DNA of 64,000 nucleotides from Fodinibius salsisoli (lineage in GTDB: Bacteria > Bacteroidota > Rhodothermia > Balneolales > Balneolaceae), in NCBI RefSeq assembly GCF_026229185.1, contig NZ_JAGGJA010000005.1, forward strand, positions 124,001-188,000. The letters run 5' to 3'. Numbering within the stretch: position 1 is the first letter of the stretch; each line of letters starts with the position of its first letter. Both the position numbers and the translations under genes were made by a program. The notes below the pieces were generated by a model, which saw nothing but the letters and a program-made list of their open reading frames with translations, was not told where the DNA came from and made no database searches. Positions 1 through 8,348 of this stretch are shown one piece after another.

Positions 1-2
1 AT

Positions 3-383
3 AACGCCAAGGCGGCACTGATGACACGTGGACTTCATGAAATGAAACGGTTGGGAATGAAGTTGGGGGGATCCCAGGATACATTTTCCGGTCTGTCAGG
101 GATGGGAGACTTAGTCGTAACCTGCACAAGCGAACACAGTCGCAATCGTTTTGTTGGATACAATATTGGACGAGGAAAAAAGTTAGATGATATCATATCA
201 CAAATGAATATGGTAGCTGAGGGCGTGAAGACCACCCGCTCTGTCTTGGAATGGAGTAAACAATTGAATGTGGAGATGCCTATTACAGCTGCTGTTTATA
301 ACGTCTTGTTTGAAGATGAAGATCCCAAGGATATGCTGTATGAATTAATGACCCGCAATCCCAAAGAAGAGATCATAATTTAA
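3..383 (+). CDS. gpsA: Glycerol-3-phosphate dehydrogenase [NAD(P)+], C-terminal part (gene starts outside the window)
   Basis: Cytosolic enzyme that reduces dihydroxyacetone phosphate to sn-glycerol-3-phosphate for phospholipid synthesis. The frame is open from base 3 with no stop before it, so only about the last 126 codons are present. Visible motifs of the C-terminal helical substrate domain are FSGLSGMGDLVVTC, SRNRFVGYNIGRGK, VAEGVKTTRS and MPITAAVYNVL. The N-terminal NAD-binding fold lies left of the window. The next gene follows after a gap of about 75 bases on the same strand. Assignment is firm from these family-specific stretches. Confidence 0.95.
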   Translation, partial: NAKAALMTRGLHEMKRLGMKLGGSQDTFSGLSGMGDLVVTCTSEHSRNRFVGYNIGRGKKLDDIISQMNMVAEGVKTTRSVLEWSKQLNVEMPITAAVYNVLFEDEDPKDMLYELMTRNPKEEIII

Positions 384-460
384 CGGCAGGTCAGTTATTC
401 ACAGCTGCTTAATATTTAGCTACTATATTCGTTATATTAATAAAATAACACAGCGTGGCT

Positions 461-1150
461 ATGTACTCTGACAACCGCAGCATCGCAACGCTCTCCGAAA
501 TGGATTACCTGGATGTCAAGAATCTGGCACAAACAGGAGAGGGAACGTATCTCGAATTTAAGCGAACGATACCCTCAGCGTTTAAAATTGCCCGTGAGAT
601 AGCAGCTTTTGCTAACACAAAAGGGGGTACTCTGCTTATTGGGGTGGATGACGACTGCTCATTAGTTGGGGTCTCTGGCTACCAGGAAGAAGAGTTTTTG
701 CTCAAAAAAGCTGCCACTGAACTATGTTGGCCCCAGGTCAATATTGGAATTGAAATTGTCCATTTTGGCGATAAAGATTTGCTGGTTATTCGCGTTCCGG
801 AATCTACTGATAAACCCATCTTCGTAAAGGGAGAAGAGGGTAAAATCGTATTTATGCGAGAAGAAGACCAGAACAAGGTGGCAAGCAAAGAGTTGATCGA
901 AATCATTAAAAATAAAAATTCAGATACAGGAGTAACCTTTGAATATGGAGAAAATGAGCAAAAACTCTTCCGATATCTGAATGAATATGGTGAAATAACC
1001 GTTGAAAAATTTTCACACATTGTTGATGTGCCCCGAGCTGAGGCCTCAGCTACACTTGTAAACTTGGTAAGTGCCGATATTTTGAATTTATTTCGAAAGG
1101 ACAATATCGATTATTTCACCTACTCACAGAACTGTGAAAAAGAATTTTAA
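461..1150 (+). CDS. AlbA_2 (Schlafen AAA-like) domain protein
   Basis: Predicted cytosolic protein of about 229 residues with an N-terminal AlbA_2/Schlafen-type domain (roughly residues 20-140). The motif EGTYLEFKRT followed by EIAAFANTKGGTLLIGVDD is the hallmark of this fold. The C-terminal third (about residues 155-225) resembles a small winged-helix module (YGEITVEKFSHIVDVPRAEA). Family members are usually called putative DNA-binding or transcriptional regulator proteins; the role here is unknown. The start is taken at ATG 461; an in-frame GTG at 455 is an alternative. It is 14 bases upstream of the Fe-S carrier gene and probably co-transcribed with it. Confidence 0.8.
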   Translation: MYSDNRSIATLSEMDYLDVKNLAQTGEGTYLEFKRTIPSAFKIAREIAAFANTKGGTLLIGVDDDCSLVGVSGYQEEEFLLKKAATELCWPQVNIGIEIVHFGDKDLLVIRVPESTDKPIFVKGEEGKIVFMREEDQNKVASKELIEIIKNKNSDTGVTFEYGENEQKLFRYLNEYGEITVEKFSHIVDVPRAEASATLVNLVSADILNLFRKDNIDYFTYSQNCEKEF

Positions 1151-1164
1151 AAATAATTACTGCA

Positions 1165-1623
1165 ATGTCTGCTGATACAGAAGAAAATTTAAATAATGTC
1201 ATTGCCGATCTAATTGATGATGACGAGGAGGACGAACAACAGTCGACATCATCACTGGCGGATTTGGAATCTGAGAGTGAGGTCGAGTTTAACGGTCCAC
1301 CGGTATCTCTAACGGAACGAGCTGCCCGACAGGTCCGGAAAATACGGGATGATGAAGCCCTGGATGAAGAACTCCACCTGCGCGTTGCCGTTGAAGGAGG
1401 AGGATGCTCAGGTCTCAGTTATAAACTTGGTTTTGACCACAAATCCGAAGACGACGAAGTATTAGTCAGCCAGGGGATAGAGATCATCGTAGATTCAAAG
1501 CATATGATGTATCTTAAGGGCATATCGGTAGACTATCCGGATGGGTTAGATGCGAGGGGCTTTACCTTCGACAATCCCAATGCCACCGAAACATGTGGTT
1601 GCGGTAGCTCTTTCGCTACCTGA
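1165..1623 (+). CDS. Iron-sulfur cluster carrier, IscA/ErpA/HesB family, with acidic N-terminal extension
   Basis: A-type carrier that accepts and passes on Fe-S clusters in the cytosol. The family domain spans about residues 48-152 and carries the three cluster cysteines at about C81 (GGGCSGLSYKLGF) and C144/C146 (ETCGCGSSF at the C-terminus). The first about 45 residues are an extension not found in the standard 105-120 residue proteins; it is very rich in Asp and Glu (LIDDDEEDEQQ). No internal ATG lies near the domain start, so the extension appears to be translated. Exact subtype (ErpA or IscA) cannot be decided from sequence alone. Confidence 0.9.
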   Translation: MSADTEENLNNVIADLIDDDEEDEQQSTSSLADLESESEVEFNGPPVSLTERAARQVRKIRDDEALDEELHLRVAVEGGGCSGLSYKLGFDHKSEDDEVLVSQGIEIIVDSKHMMYLKGISVDYPDGLDARGFTFDNPNATETCGCGSSFAT

Positions 1624-1638
1624 GTTCGTCTTTTTAGC

Positions 1639-2781
1639 TTAGTCTTTAACCCTTCCATAGTCTTTCATAATATCCAGCACTTCATCAATTGGGAGGGCCT
1701 CAATGGTATGCCCATTGCGGCCGGTCATCGTCTCGGCATGGAAAAGGGAATTGATGATGGCCTCTTCTGTAGCTTCTAGCGTCGCCATAAAAAGTGGAGA
1801 CATAGCCTCATTACGAAGTACGTTATGCGATTGGATACGCTCTTGCGATCGGTAGGGAGTCCGGACCGACTCAGCCGTTGAAAAGGCGATCACGTAATCA
1901 CCACTGCCGTTGGAGGCAATACCACCCGTCCGGGCCAGCCCCATGATAGCACGTTTGGCCAGTCGCTTGAGATTTCGGGCGCTTAACGGAGCATCTGTGG
2001 CGACAACAATCATGCAGGAGCCATCGGCGGAATCATTAAGGGTATCGCTCATATAATATTTTTCCAGTTCCTTACCCACAGGGGCACCCGCAACCTGTAA
2101 GACCCCTCCGAAGTTTGTTTGTACCAGCACACCTACGGTATAGCCACCAGACTTTTTGGGCAACTTGCGGGATGAACTTCCAATGCCCCCCTTAAATCCG
2201 AAAGCAATAGTACCTGTGCCTGCGCCAACATTACCCTGATCAACGGGGTTCGTATCGGCTGATTCAATGGCTTCAAGTACATCCTCTTTGCTTACATGCC
2301 GTCCGCGGATGTCATTCAGGTAGCCATCGTTCGTTTCGCCAACCACCGGATTCACGGATCGAACATTCTTGTTTTCATCAAAGCCAAAGGTGAAATCGAT
2401 GAGCGCATCCGCAGCGGTGGGAACACTGAGTGTGTTCGTCAAAATAACAGGCGTCTCAATCGTACCCAGCTCGTTGATCTGGGTAGAGCCCGCCAGCTTG
2501 CCAAATCCATTGCCTACATAAACAGCTGCCGGTACTTTCTGCTGAAAAATATTGCCTGGATGAGGAAGGATTGCCGTAACACCGGTGCGGATATGCTCTC
2601 CCCGGATAAGCGTTTTGTGGCCAACCTGCACGCCACTTACATCCGTAACCGTATTATTAGAGCCGGTTGGCAATACGCCAAATTCAATCCCGTGTTCTCT
2701 GGCATTGGTATCCTGTGCCGACAGGGTACTCATACTACAGGCTAATAGAACAATAAAAAAGATACCGGTAATTTGTTTCAT
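1639..2781 (-). CDS. P1 family (DmpA/S58-type) aminopeptidase, exported
   Basis: Homologue of DmpA-like L-aminopeptidase/D-esterases, N-terminal-nucleophile enzymes that cleave themselves to become active. The expected self-cleavage site is Gly254-Ser255 in ADGSCMIVVATDAPL, with Ser255 the nucleophile. It is followed by the conserved LKRLAKRAIMGLARTGG. Residues 1-22 form a signal peptide; VLLAC (Cys15) could also serve as a lipobox, so a lipoprotein form is possible. Length (380 residues) is normal. Substrate is unknown; relatives act on short, D- or beta-amino-acid peptides. It is in tandem with the NADH dehydrogenase gene upstream on the minus strand, 27 bases apart. Confidence 0.9.
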   Translation of the reverse strand: MKQITGIFFIVLLACSMSTLSAQDTNAREHGIEFGVLPTGSNNTVTDVSGVQVGHKTLIRGEHIRTGVTAILPHPGNIFQQKVPAAVYVGNGFGKLAGSTQINELGTIETPVILTNTLSVPTAADALIDFTFGFDENKNVRSVNPVVGETNDGYLNDIRGRHVSKEDVLEAIESADTNPVDQGNVGAGTGTIAFGFKGGIGSSSRKLPKKSGGYTVGVLVQTNFGGVLQVAGAPVGKELEKYYMSDTLNDSADGSCMIVVATDAPLSARNLKRLAKRAIMGLARTGGIASNGSGDYVIAFSTAESVRTPYRSQERIQSHNVLRNEAMSPLFMATLEATEEAIINSLFHAETMTGRNGHTIEALPIDEVLDIMKDYGRVKD

Positions 2782-2808
2782 AATGGATGTAGTTAGGGCA
2801 TCGCAGTA

Positions 2809-4098
2809 TCAGTGTTTTTCTTCTTGGCCGCCGATTAATTCTTCTTCATTACTCTGCCGGTCAGTGATAAGCCGTACGCCGCGGTTAAAGGTGAGGTAAT
2901 GCCACATCCATTCGACAAAAACCCTAAAACGATTGCGAAAGCCAATCAGGAAGAAAATGTGAACAATAGACCAGAGCAACCAGGCAAAAAGACCGCTGAA
3001 CTTAAAGCCCCGGATATCGGCAACGGCTTTGGCGCGTCCTACGGTAGCCATGGTCCCTTTATCAGTAAACGAGAAGGTTTTACGCTCTTTGCCTTTAAGC
3101 TCCCTTTTGATAAGCTTGCCCACAAAATCGCCTTGTTGCATGGCCACCGGGGCAAGAGCGGGTAGCGGGTTGCCATCCGAATCTTCTTTATGAGCGGCAT
3201 CTCCAATGACAAAAATATGATCATCATCAGACAGTGAAAGGTCATCGGTTACCACCACTCTCCCGGATCGGTCCTGTTCGGTATTGAGTGCCGATAGCAG
3301 GGGAGAGGCGGCCACTCCCGCAGCCCAGATAATGTTTGGTGTTTGGATGGTGCCTTCTGAGAAGGTGACTTTATTCTCACCGATATCGGTAACCGGCGTG
3401 TTGAGCAGAACCCGAACGCCCATCTTTTCGAGGGTGTTGCGTGCCTTTTCTGCCAGCGATTCGGGATATCCGTTGAGGATGCGCGGTGCGGCCTCCACCA
3501 GGAAAATACGGGTCTCATTTCGGCTGAAAGTGGAATAGTCGCGCATCATATTCCGTTTAGCTATTTCAGCAATGGCCCCGGCCATCTCTACCCCGGTGGG
3601 GCCACCGCCAATTACGACATAGGTTAGGTAAGGCTCCCGCAATTTAGGATCTTTAAGCTGTTCTGCCTCCTCGAGCGAAAGCAGGATCCGCTCGCGTACC
3701 TGGAGTGCATCGCCGATGGATTTTAATCCGGGTGCATGGTTGGGCCAGTCATCATTTCCGAAGTAGTTATACTTGGCGCCCGGCGCAAGCACAAGGTAAT
3801 CAAAACTGATTTTCTGCCCCTTTTTGAGCTCTACAAACCGTTGGTCCCGGTTGATACCGGTTACCGTGCCCAGCAAAACCTGCAGACCTTTACGCTGGCC
3901 CAGAATCGCTCGTATAGGGGTAGCTATATCGCCCGGTGAGAGTGCAGCTGTAGCAACCTGATAAAGCAGTGGCTGAAAAAGATGGTGATTATTACGGTCG
4001 ATAAGCGTAATATCGACATCGGCTCCTTTAAGTTTTTTGGCAACTGAAATACCGCCGAATCCTCCACCGACAATGACGACATGCTTGCGATCTGCCAT
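2809..4098 (-). CDS. ndh: Type II NADH:quinone oxidoreductase (NDH-2 family)
   Basis: Single-subunit flavoprotein that passes electrons from NADH to membrane quinone without pumping protons. The FAD-binding dinucleotide fold is at the N-terminus (VVIVGGGFGGISVAKKL), followed by the NDH-2 motif NHHLFQPLLYQVAT. A second NAD-binding motif is VVIGGGPTGVEMAGAIAE around residue 165. IFVIGDAAH near residue 300 is the second FAD contact. The C-terminus (about residues 370-415) is hydrophobic and basic, consistent with membrane association. The 429-residue length fits the family. It is located behind hslO on the same strand with a gap of about 120 bases. Confidence 0.92.
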   Translation of the reverse strand: MADRKHVVIVGGGFGGISVAKKLKGADVDITLIDRNNHHLFQPLLYQVATAALSPGDIATPIRAILGQRKGLQVLLGTVTGINRDQRFVELKKGQKISFDYLVLAPGAKYNYFGNDDWPNHAPGLKSIGDALQVRERILLSLEEAEQLKDPKLREPYLTYVVIGGGPTGVEMAGAIAEIAKRNMMRDYSTFSRNETRIFLVEAAPRILNGYPESLAEKARNTLEKMGVRVLLNTPVTDIGENKVTFSEGTIQTPNIIWAAGVAASPLLSALNTEQDRSGRVVVTDDLSLSDDDHIFVIGDAAHKEDSDGNPLPALAPVAMQQGDFVGKLIKRELKGKERKTFSFTDKGTMATVGRAKAVADIRGFKFSGLFAWLLWSIVHIFFLIGFRNRFRVFVEWMWHYLTFNRGVRLITDRQSNEEELIGGQEEKH

Positions 4099-4219
4099 AA
4101 TAGATAATTAAGGTGTATAGATCGAAATTAGATGAACCTTATACTCATAATAACTTTAAAATATTATGAAGAAAAAGGTTAGGACGAAATTAACTAAAAA
4201 AGAATACAGTAACCAGCCG

Positions 4220-5125
4220 TTAATTCATTCGGGCTTTGGTCTCTTGGAGGAGGTCTTCAATTTCACGTTTTGTAATCTGGTACTGCTCATTGCAAAAGTG
4301 GCAAACCAATTCCTGGCCTTCATCGCTAATTTCTTTCAGATCATTTGGGCCCAGCATGGCCAGGGCATTTACAAACCGCTTGCGCGTACATCTACAAAAG
4401 AAATCAACCGGTTGTCGGTCCAGCTCTTTAACCGGAATGTCACCCATTGCTTTTTCCATGATATCATCTATATAATTGCCTTCGGAAAGCAAGGTACTAA
4501 TAGAGTCAAACTGTTTCATTTCGGTCTGTAAACGTTCTATTAATCCTTCAGGAGCGTCGGGCATCCGCTGAATGAATAATCCGCCTGCTTCGGTAATTTG
4601 GCCCTGCTCATCAAGACCCACATCCAGTAAGATTGCAGAAGGTATTTGTTCGGATTGCACCATATAGTAGGCAATATCCCCGGTAATATCGCCAGAGATA
4701 AGCTCGATGCTACTGGTTTTGGGTTCTGCCTCGTTATAAAGGGTTTTGCGGACCGTAAGTACGCCTACGCCCAAGCCATCACTTAAGCTTGTTTGAGAGT
4801 CATTATAGTCCAATTCGACTTCCGGATGTTGAACATAACCACGAATCTCGCCCACTCTGTTGGCTTCTGCTACCAAGAGTCCGACGGGACCTTTCCCTTC
4901 AGCCCGCAGCTGGATGCGTTCTTCCCCCTTTAATTCGGAAGCCATCAGCATGGTAGCGGTTAAAGCACGGCCCAAAAGAATAGTATTAAGCAGCGAAAGC
5001 TCGTGTTTTTGACGAGCCGCTTTAATGACATCGGTTGTTTTGACGACCGAAATTTTAATATTTCCATCCGTGCTTATGCCTTTGATGAGTCTGTCTTTGT
5101 GGATAAAATCTTCTTTAGAAATCAT
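4220..5125 (-). CDS. hslO: Redox-regulated chaperone Hsp33
   Basis: Cytosolic holdase chaperone activated by oxidation. The C-terminal redox switch is intact: C244-x-C246 (DFFCRCTRKRF) and C275-xx-C278 (ELVCHFCNEQYQI) bind zinc when reduced and form disulfides under oxidative stress. The N-terminal domain shows RAEGKGPVGLLVAEA and LDVGLDEQG, typical of the family. Length of 301 residues is usual. It is transcribed divergently from recJ with a 368-base intergenic region between them. Confidence 0.95.
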   Translation of the reverse strand: MISKEDFIHKDRLIKGISTDGNIKISVVKTTDVIKAARQKHELSLLNTILLGRALTATMLMASELKGEERIQLRAEGKGPVGLLVAEANRVGEIRGYVQHPEVELDYNDSQTSLSDGLGVGVLTVRKTLYNEAEPKTSSIELISGDITGDIAYYMVQSEQIPSAILLDVGLDEQGQITEAGGLFIQRMPDAPEGLIERLQTEMKQFDSISTLLSEGNYIDDIMEKAMGDIPVKELDRQPVDFFCRCTRKRFVNALAMLGPNDLKEISDEGQELVCHFCNEQYQITKREIEDLLQETKARMN

Positions 5126-5493
5126 AAGAAACAGTTAATTATTAATCGCTCTTCTCGAACAACAAAGAAAGCTGGGTAATAGTTTGTTTATGGGCGCCTG
5201 TAAATCGATTTAGATATGAGATTTTATGAACAGATTGGTGGAATACATATCGATATTTCCAGAGTGCAAGAAAATACAAAAAAATGGACTGAGTTAGTAG
5301 TATGATCACTTTTACAAAGGCCTGGATATTACCATGCGTTCCTTTTCAATTTATTTGGATAATGATATTAGTCGTTGAAATTGTATCTTACACAGAAGTA
5401 TTCGTTTTAAAACCATGAAGATGGTGTGGCTGCACAGTTTGACCGCTGGTATGCTATTTATGACAAAAAAAGAAAAAACAGATAACAATAACT
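5126..5493. other. Divergent hslO/recJ intergenic region (368 bp)
   Basis: AT-rich region that must hold the promoters for hslO (leftward) and recJ (rightward). I see no convincing TTG-spacer-TAnnTTTG promoter, stem-loop or RNA gene in it. A short open frame at 5415-5618 overlaps the recJ start but has no protein-like features. Confidence 0.5.
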
Positions 5494-7206
5494 ATGTCTT
5501 TTCAATGGGTGTATTCAGAACCCGACAACGAAGAGGCTATGTCCACATTGCAGCAAAAATTAGGGGTGTCGCCCAAAGTGGCACACCTGCTTTTGTTGCG
5601 CGGAGTAGACTCTTATGATCGGGCAAAAGCATATTTTAGACCAAATATAAATCAACTTTACGATCCTTTTTTGATGAAGGATATGGAGCCGGCTACAGAA
5701 CGGCTGGCCAAAGCTATCCGAGACCGCCAACGTGTGCTGGTCTACGGTGATTATGATGTAGATGGGACCACTGCAACGTCCATTTTATACCTCTTTTTGA
5801 GTGAATTCGGGGTGGATGTGGATTTCTATATCCCCCATCGGTTTAAAGAGGGCTACGGCATCAATGAGGAAGGCATTAAGTATGCCGAAGAAATCAATGC
5901 GGACTTAATTGTTTCGGTAGACTGTGGCATTACCGCAATTTCCGAAGCAGAACAGATCAAAGAGAAGGGCATTGATCTGATCATTTGTGACCATCATAAC
6001 GTTGCCGACTCGCTTCCGGATGCACTGGCGGTCCTTGATCCCAAAAGGGCAGACTGCACCTATCCATTTGAGGGGCTGTCAGGAGCCGGTGTCGGATTCA
6101 AACTGTTGCAGGGAACTGTTCAAAAACTGGGACTTAATGATTCGCTGGCTCACAAGTTTCTTGACTTGGTTGCCGTATCAATCGCATCAGATATTGTACC
6201 AATGGTTGATGAAAACAGGATTTTGATGCGGGAAGGGCTGAGACAATTTAATGCCGATCCACGGGTAGGGCTATATGCACTGACTGAACTCATAAATTTG
6301 GAAATAGGCACGATCTCCTCATCCAATATCGTATTTTCCATAGGCCCGCGGATAAATGCTGCCGGCAGGATGGGCGATGCCACCAAAGCGGTACGACTGT
6401 TAATTGCAGAGACCGATGCAGAAGCCAAGGCAAGGGCGCATGAGCTGGAAAGTATAAACATTGCCCGCCGGGATGAGGATAGCCAGACGATGGAGCAGGC
6501 GAAAGCCATTGTTGATAAAGAGTATGATCTGGAGAAAATTTCTGCCATGGTGCTCCATAATGCCGACTGGCATTTGGGGGTCATCGGGATTGTGGCTTCG
6601 CGGCTTGTAGATACCTATAGCCGTCCGGCAATAATGTTGAGTACGGTGGATGGAAAAGTAAAGGGTTCCGCTCGTAGTATTGAAGGGTTTAATATCTATG
6701 AAGCTTTTAAAGAATGTGAAGATCTGCTGGAACAGTTTGGAGGCCATAAATACGCCGCCGGGCTAACGCTGGCGAAAGAAAATGTGGAGGCATTCCGGCA
6801 GCGTATTGATAAGATAGCTTCACAAAAGCTCACCGAAAATGACTTTAAACCTGACCTGAAGATTGATTGTAATCTGGATCTTGAGAATGTGAATATGCGT
6901 TTCTGGAAATTGCTCAGTCAATTTGAACCATTTGGACCCGGAAACCTGCGGCCGATATTTGTCAGCCGTGATGTAGAGGTGGTCGGTGTGCCGACCATTG
7001 TGGGGTCGGGACATCTGAAGATGAAGGTATCACAAAACGGTTCCGGCGTTTTCGATGTGATAGGATTCAATATGCACGAATACTTACCGGTTGTTCGCAA
7101 CAGCCAGAATAAGAAGCTGAATATTGCCTATTCCCTGGAAGAAAATAACTGGAATGGCCGCCGGACCCTGCAGATTCGATTGCGGGATGTACAACTGCAA
7201 AAATAA
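5494..7206 (+). CDS. recJ: Single-stranded-DNA-specific 5'-3' exonuclease RecJ
   Basis: Exonuclease of the DHH phosphoesterase superfamily used in recombination and mismatch/base-excision repair. Catalytic metal-binding motifs are present: GDYDVDG (residues 85-91), VDCGI (about 142) and CDHHN (DHH at 166-168). The DHHA1 motif is seen as FGGHKYAAGLTL near residue 415, and a C-terminal OB-fold segment follows (about 460-570). At 570 residues it is a full-length family member. The start ATG at 5494 begins a well-formed N-terminus. Confidence 0.96.
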   Translation: MSFQWVYSEPDNEEAMSTLQQKLGVSPKVAHLLLLRGVDSYDRAKAYFRPNINQLYDPFLMKDMEPATERLAKAIRDRQRVLVYGDYDVDGTTATSILYLFLSEFGVDVDFYIPHRFKEGYGINEEGIKYAEEINADLIVSVDCGITAISEAEQIKEKGIDLIICDHHNVADSLPDALAVLDPKRADCTYPFEGLSGAGVGFKLLQGTVQKLGLNDSLAHKFLDLVAVSIASDIVPMVDENRILMREGLRQFNADPRVGLYALTELINLEIGTISSSNIVFSIGPRINAAGRMGDATKAVRLLIAETDAEAKARAHELESINIARRDEDSQTMEQAKAIVDKEYDLEKISAMVLHNADWHLGVIGIVASRLVDTYSRPAIMLSTVDGKVKGSARSIEGFNIYEAFKECEDLLEQFGGHKYAAGLTLAKENVEAFRQRIDKIASQKLTENDFKPDLKIDCNLDLENVNMRFWKLLSQFEPFGPGNLRPIFVSRDVEVVGVPTIVGSGHLKMKVSQNGSGVFDVIGFNMHEYLPVVRNSQNKKLNIAYSLEENNWNGRRTLQIRLRDVQLQK

Positions 7207-7231
7207 ATTAGATAAAATGCCTGTAAGCTCT

Positions 7232-7261
7232 TTGGATAAAGCATAAAAGATCTTATATTTG
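7232..7261 (+). promoter_or_regulatory. Bacteroidota-type promoter of tRNA-Phe
   Basis: TTG at 7232-7234, a 19-base spacer, then TATATTTG at 7254-7261. This matches the TTG-N19-TAnnTTTG consensus of the primary sigma factor in Bacteroidota and lies about 20 bases upstream of the tRNA. Confidence 0.75.
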
Positions 7262-7280
7262 GCAACTCTTAGCGCAAAAA

Positions 7281-7353
7281 GGGACTGTAGCTCAGTCGGT
7301 AGAGCACGCGACTGAAAATCGCGGTGTCGCCGGTTCGATTCCGGCCGGTCCCA
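7281..7353 (+). tRNA. tRNA-Phe (anticodon GAA)
   Basis: Complete 73-nt cloverleaf. The acceptor stem GGGACTG (7281-7287) pairs with CGGTCCC (7346-7352) with one G-U pair. The anticodon stem is CGCGA/TCGCG with loop CTGAAAA, anticodon GAA at 7314-7316. The T-arm is GCCGG-TTCGATT-CCGGC. The discriminator is A at 7353, and the CCA end is not encoded. Confidence 0.98.
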
Positions 7354-7356
7354 CGC

Positions 7357-7396
7357 AAAGCCCTGTAACTCATTGAGTTGCAGGGCTTTATTATTT
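7357..7396 (+). terminator. Intrinsic terminator behind tRNA-Phe
   Basis: Long hairpin: AAAGCCCTG on the left (7357-7365) pairs with CAGGGCTTT (7381-7389). Inner bases AACTCA/TGAGTT extend the stem. A T-rich tail (ATTATTTTA) follows. Confidence 0.85.
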
Positions 7397-7489
7397 TATG
7401 GTAAAACTATGCTAAAACAATTATACAGGTAGTATTTTTGGAGTAAGTTTACCGTTTGTATATTTTTGCTCTTCTACCACGAAATTTTG

Positions 7490-7842
7490 TTAGCTTTCTG
7501 CCCTAATTTTGTGTGAGATTTCCCATAATCCGGTCTGTCTCCATCAAGGCGACTTCAATCTTCTGCTAATGTTGAATTTCTTCAAAGCTTGACTTTTTTC
7601 CACCGCCGGTTTTGAATTGGTTTTTAGCGGGTGGTATCCCCAGTGTATAAATTCCGGGCTTTTCTGAGATCATGCCCAGATACAGCCCAATAATGGCCTT
7701 ATTTAAGACAAACCTAATTTTCACACCATTGATTTAAGATTTTCCAATGGCTGTGGCAGATACCAGTAATTTGTCATTCTTTCCTTTGGAATCATCAAGA
7801 TTATTAGAGGGTGGGCTTTGTTGCTCCTGAAAATATTTTTAG
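7490..7842 (-). pseudogene. Decayed protein-coding relic, unidentified
   Basis: One minus-strand frame reads like protein over about 115 codons but carries three in-frame stops (for example 7734-7736 and 7566-7568) and has no usable start. Coherent pieces include NNLDDSKGKNDKLLVSATA, NKAIIGLYLGMISEKPGIYT and LGIPPAKNQFKTGGGKKSSF. No family is recognised. The rest of the 560-base gap between tRNA-Phe and the response regulator shows nothing else. A chance open frame cannot be excluded. Confidence 0.35.
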
Positions 7843-7915
7843 GTAAATTATTAATTACTTCTAATATTATTTACAGTAATACTATTTAAAACGGATAGAT
7901 TAAACCGTATAAAGA

Positions 7916-8338
7916 ATGGATGGAGAGCAAAGAGCCAAGATTCTTATTGTAGAAGACGACCTCCTGTTAAGCATGGTTGAAGAGCGTTTGGTCAATAATT
8001 TAGGCTTCAATGTTGTTGGCAAAGCGGTTACGGGAGAGGAGGCCATCCAAAAAGCGGCTGATCTCAATCCGGATGTTATTATCATGGATATCTCACTTAA
8101 AGGATCCATGAATGGTATAGATGCGATGAAAGAGATTCGAAAAACCTCCCAGGTCCCTGTCATATATCTCTCTGGTAGTTCTGATGAGAACTCTCTGGAA
8201 CAAGCTAAGGAAACAAACTACTCCGGCTTTTTAATAAAGCCCGTTACCAAGGGTGATTTAGAAGCGCCGCTCATTAAGGCTCTAAATGAGGGGCAATCTG
8301 GGAGCGAAGAAAATTTGCGAACTATCGATTCGGATTAA
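7916..8338 (+). CDS. Single-domain response regulator
   Basis: CheY-like receiver of 140 residues without an output domain, expected to act by protein-protein contact in a phosphorelay. The acidic pocket is E13-D14-D15, the phospho-acceptor is D58 in DVIIMDIS, the switch residues are in YLSGSSD and the conserved lysine is K108 in FLIKP. A short charged tail (about residues 122-140) follows the domain. No kinase gene is adjacent. The next gene is convergent and begins 10 bases beyond the stop. Confidence 0.9.
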   Translation: MDGEQRAKILIVEDDLLLSMVEERLVNNLGFNVVGKAVTGEEAIQKAADLNPDVIIMDISLKGSMNGIDAMKEIRKTSQVPVIYLSGSSDENSLEQAKETNYSGFLIKPVTKGDLEAPLIKALNEGQSGSEENLRTIDSD

Positions 8339-8348
8339 AACGTGACCG

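Noticed and set aside
5415-5618. Open frame overlapping the recJ start
   Set aside because: Different frame from recJ, no protein-like composition, and recJ itself is certain.
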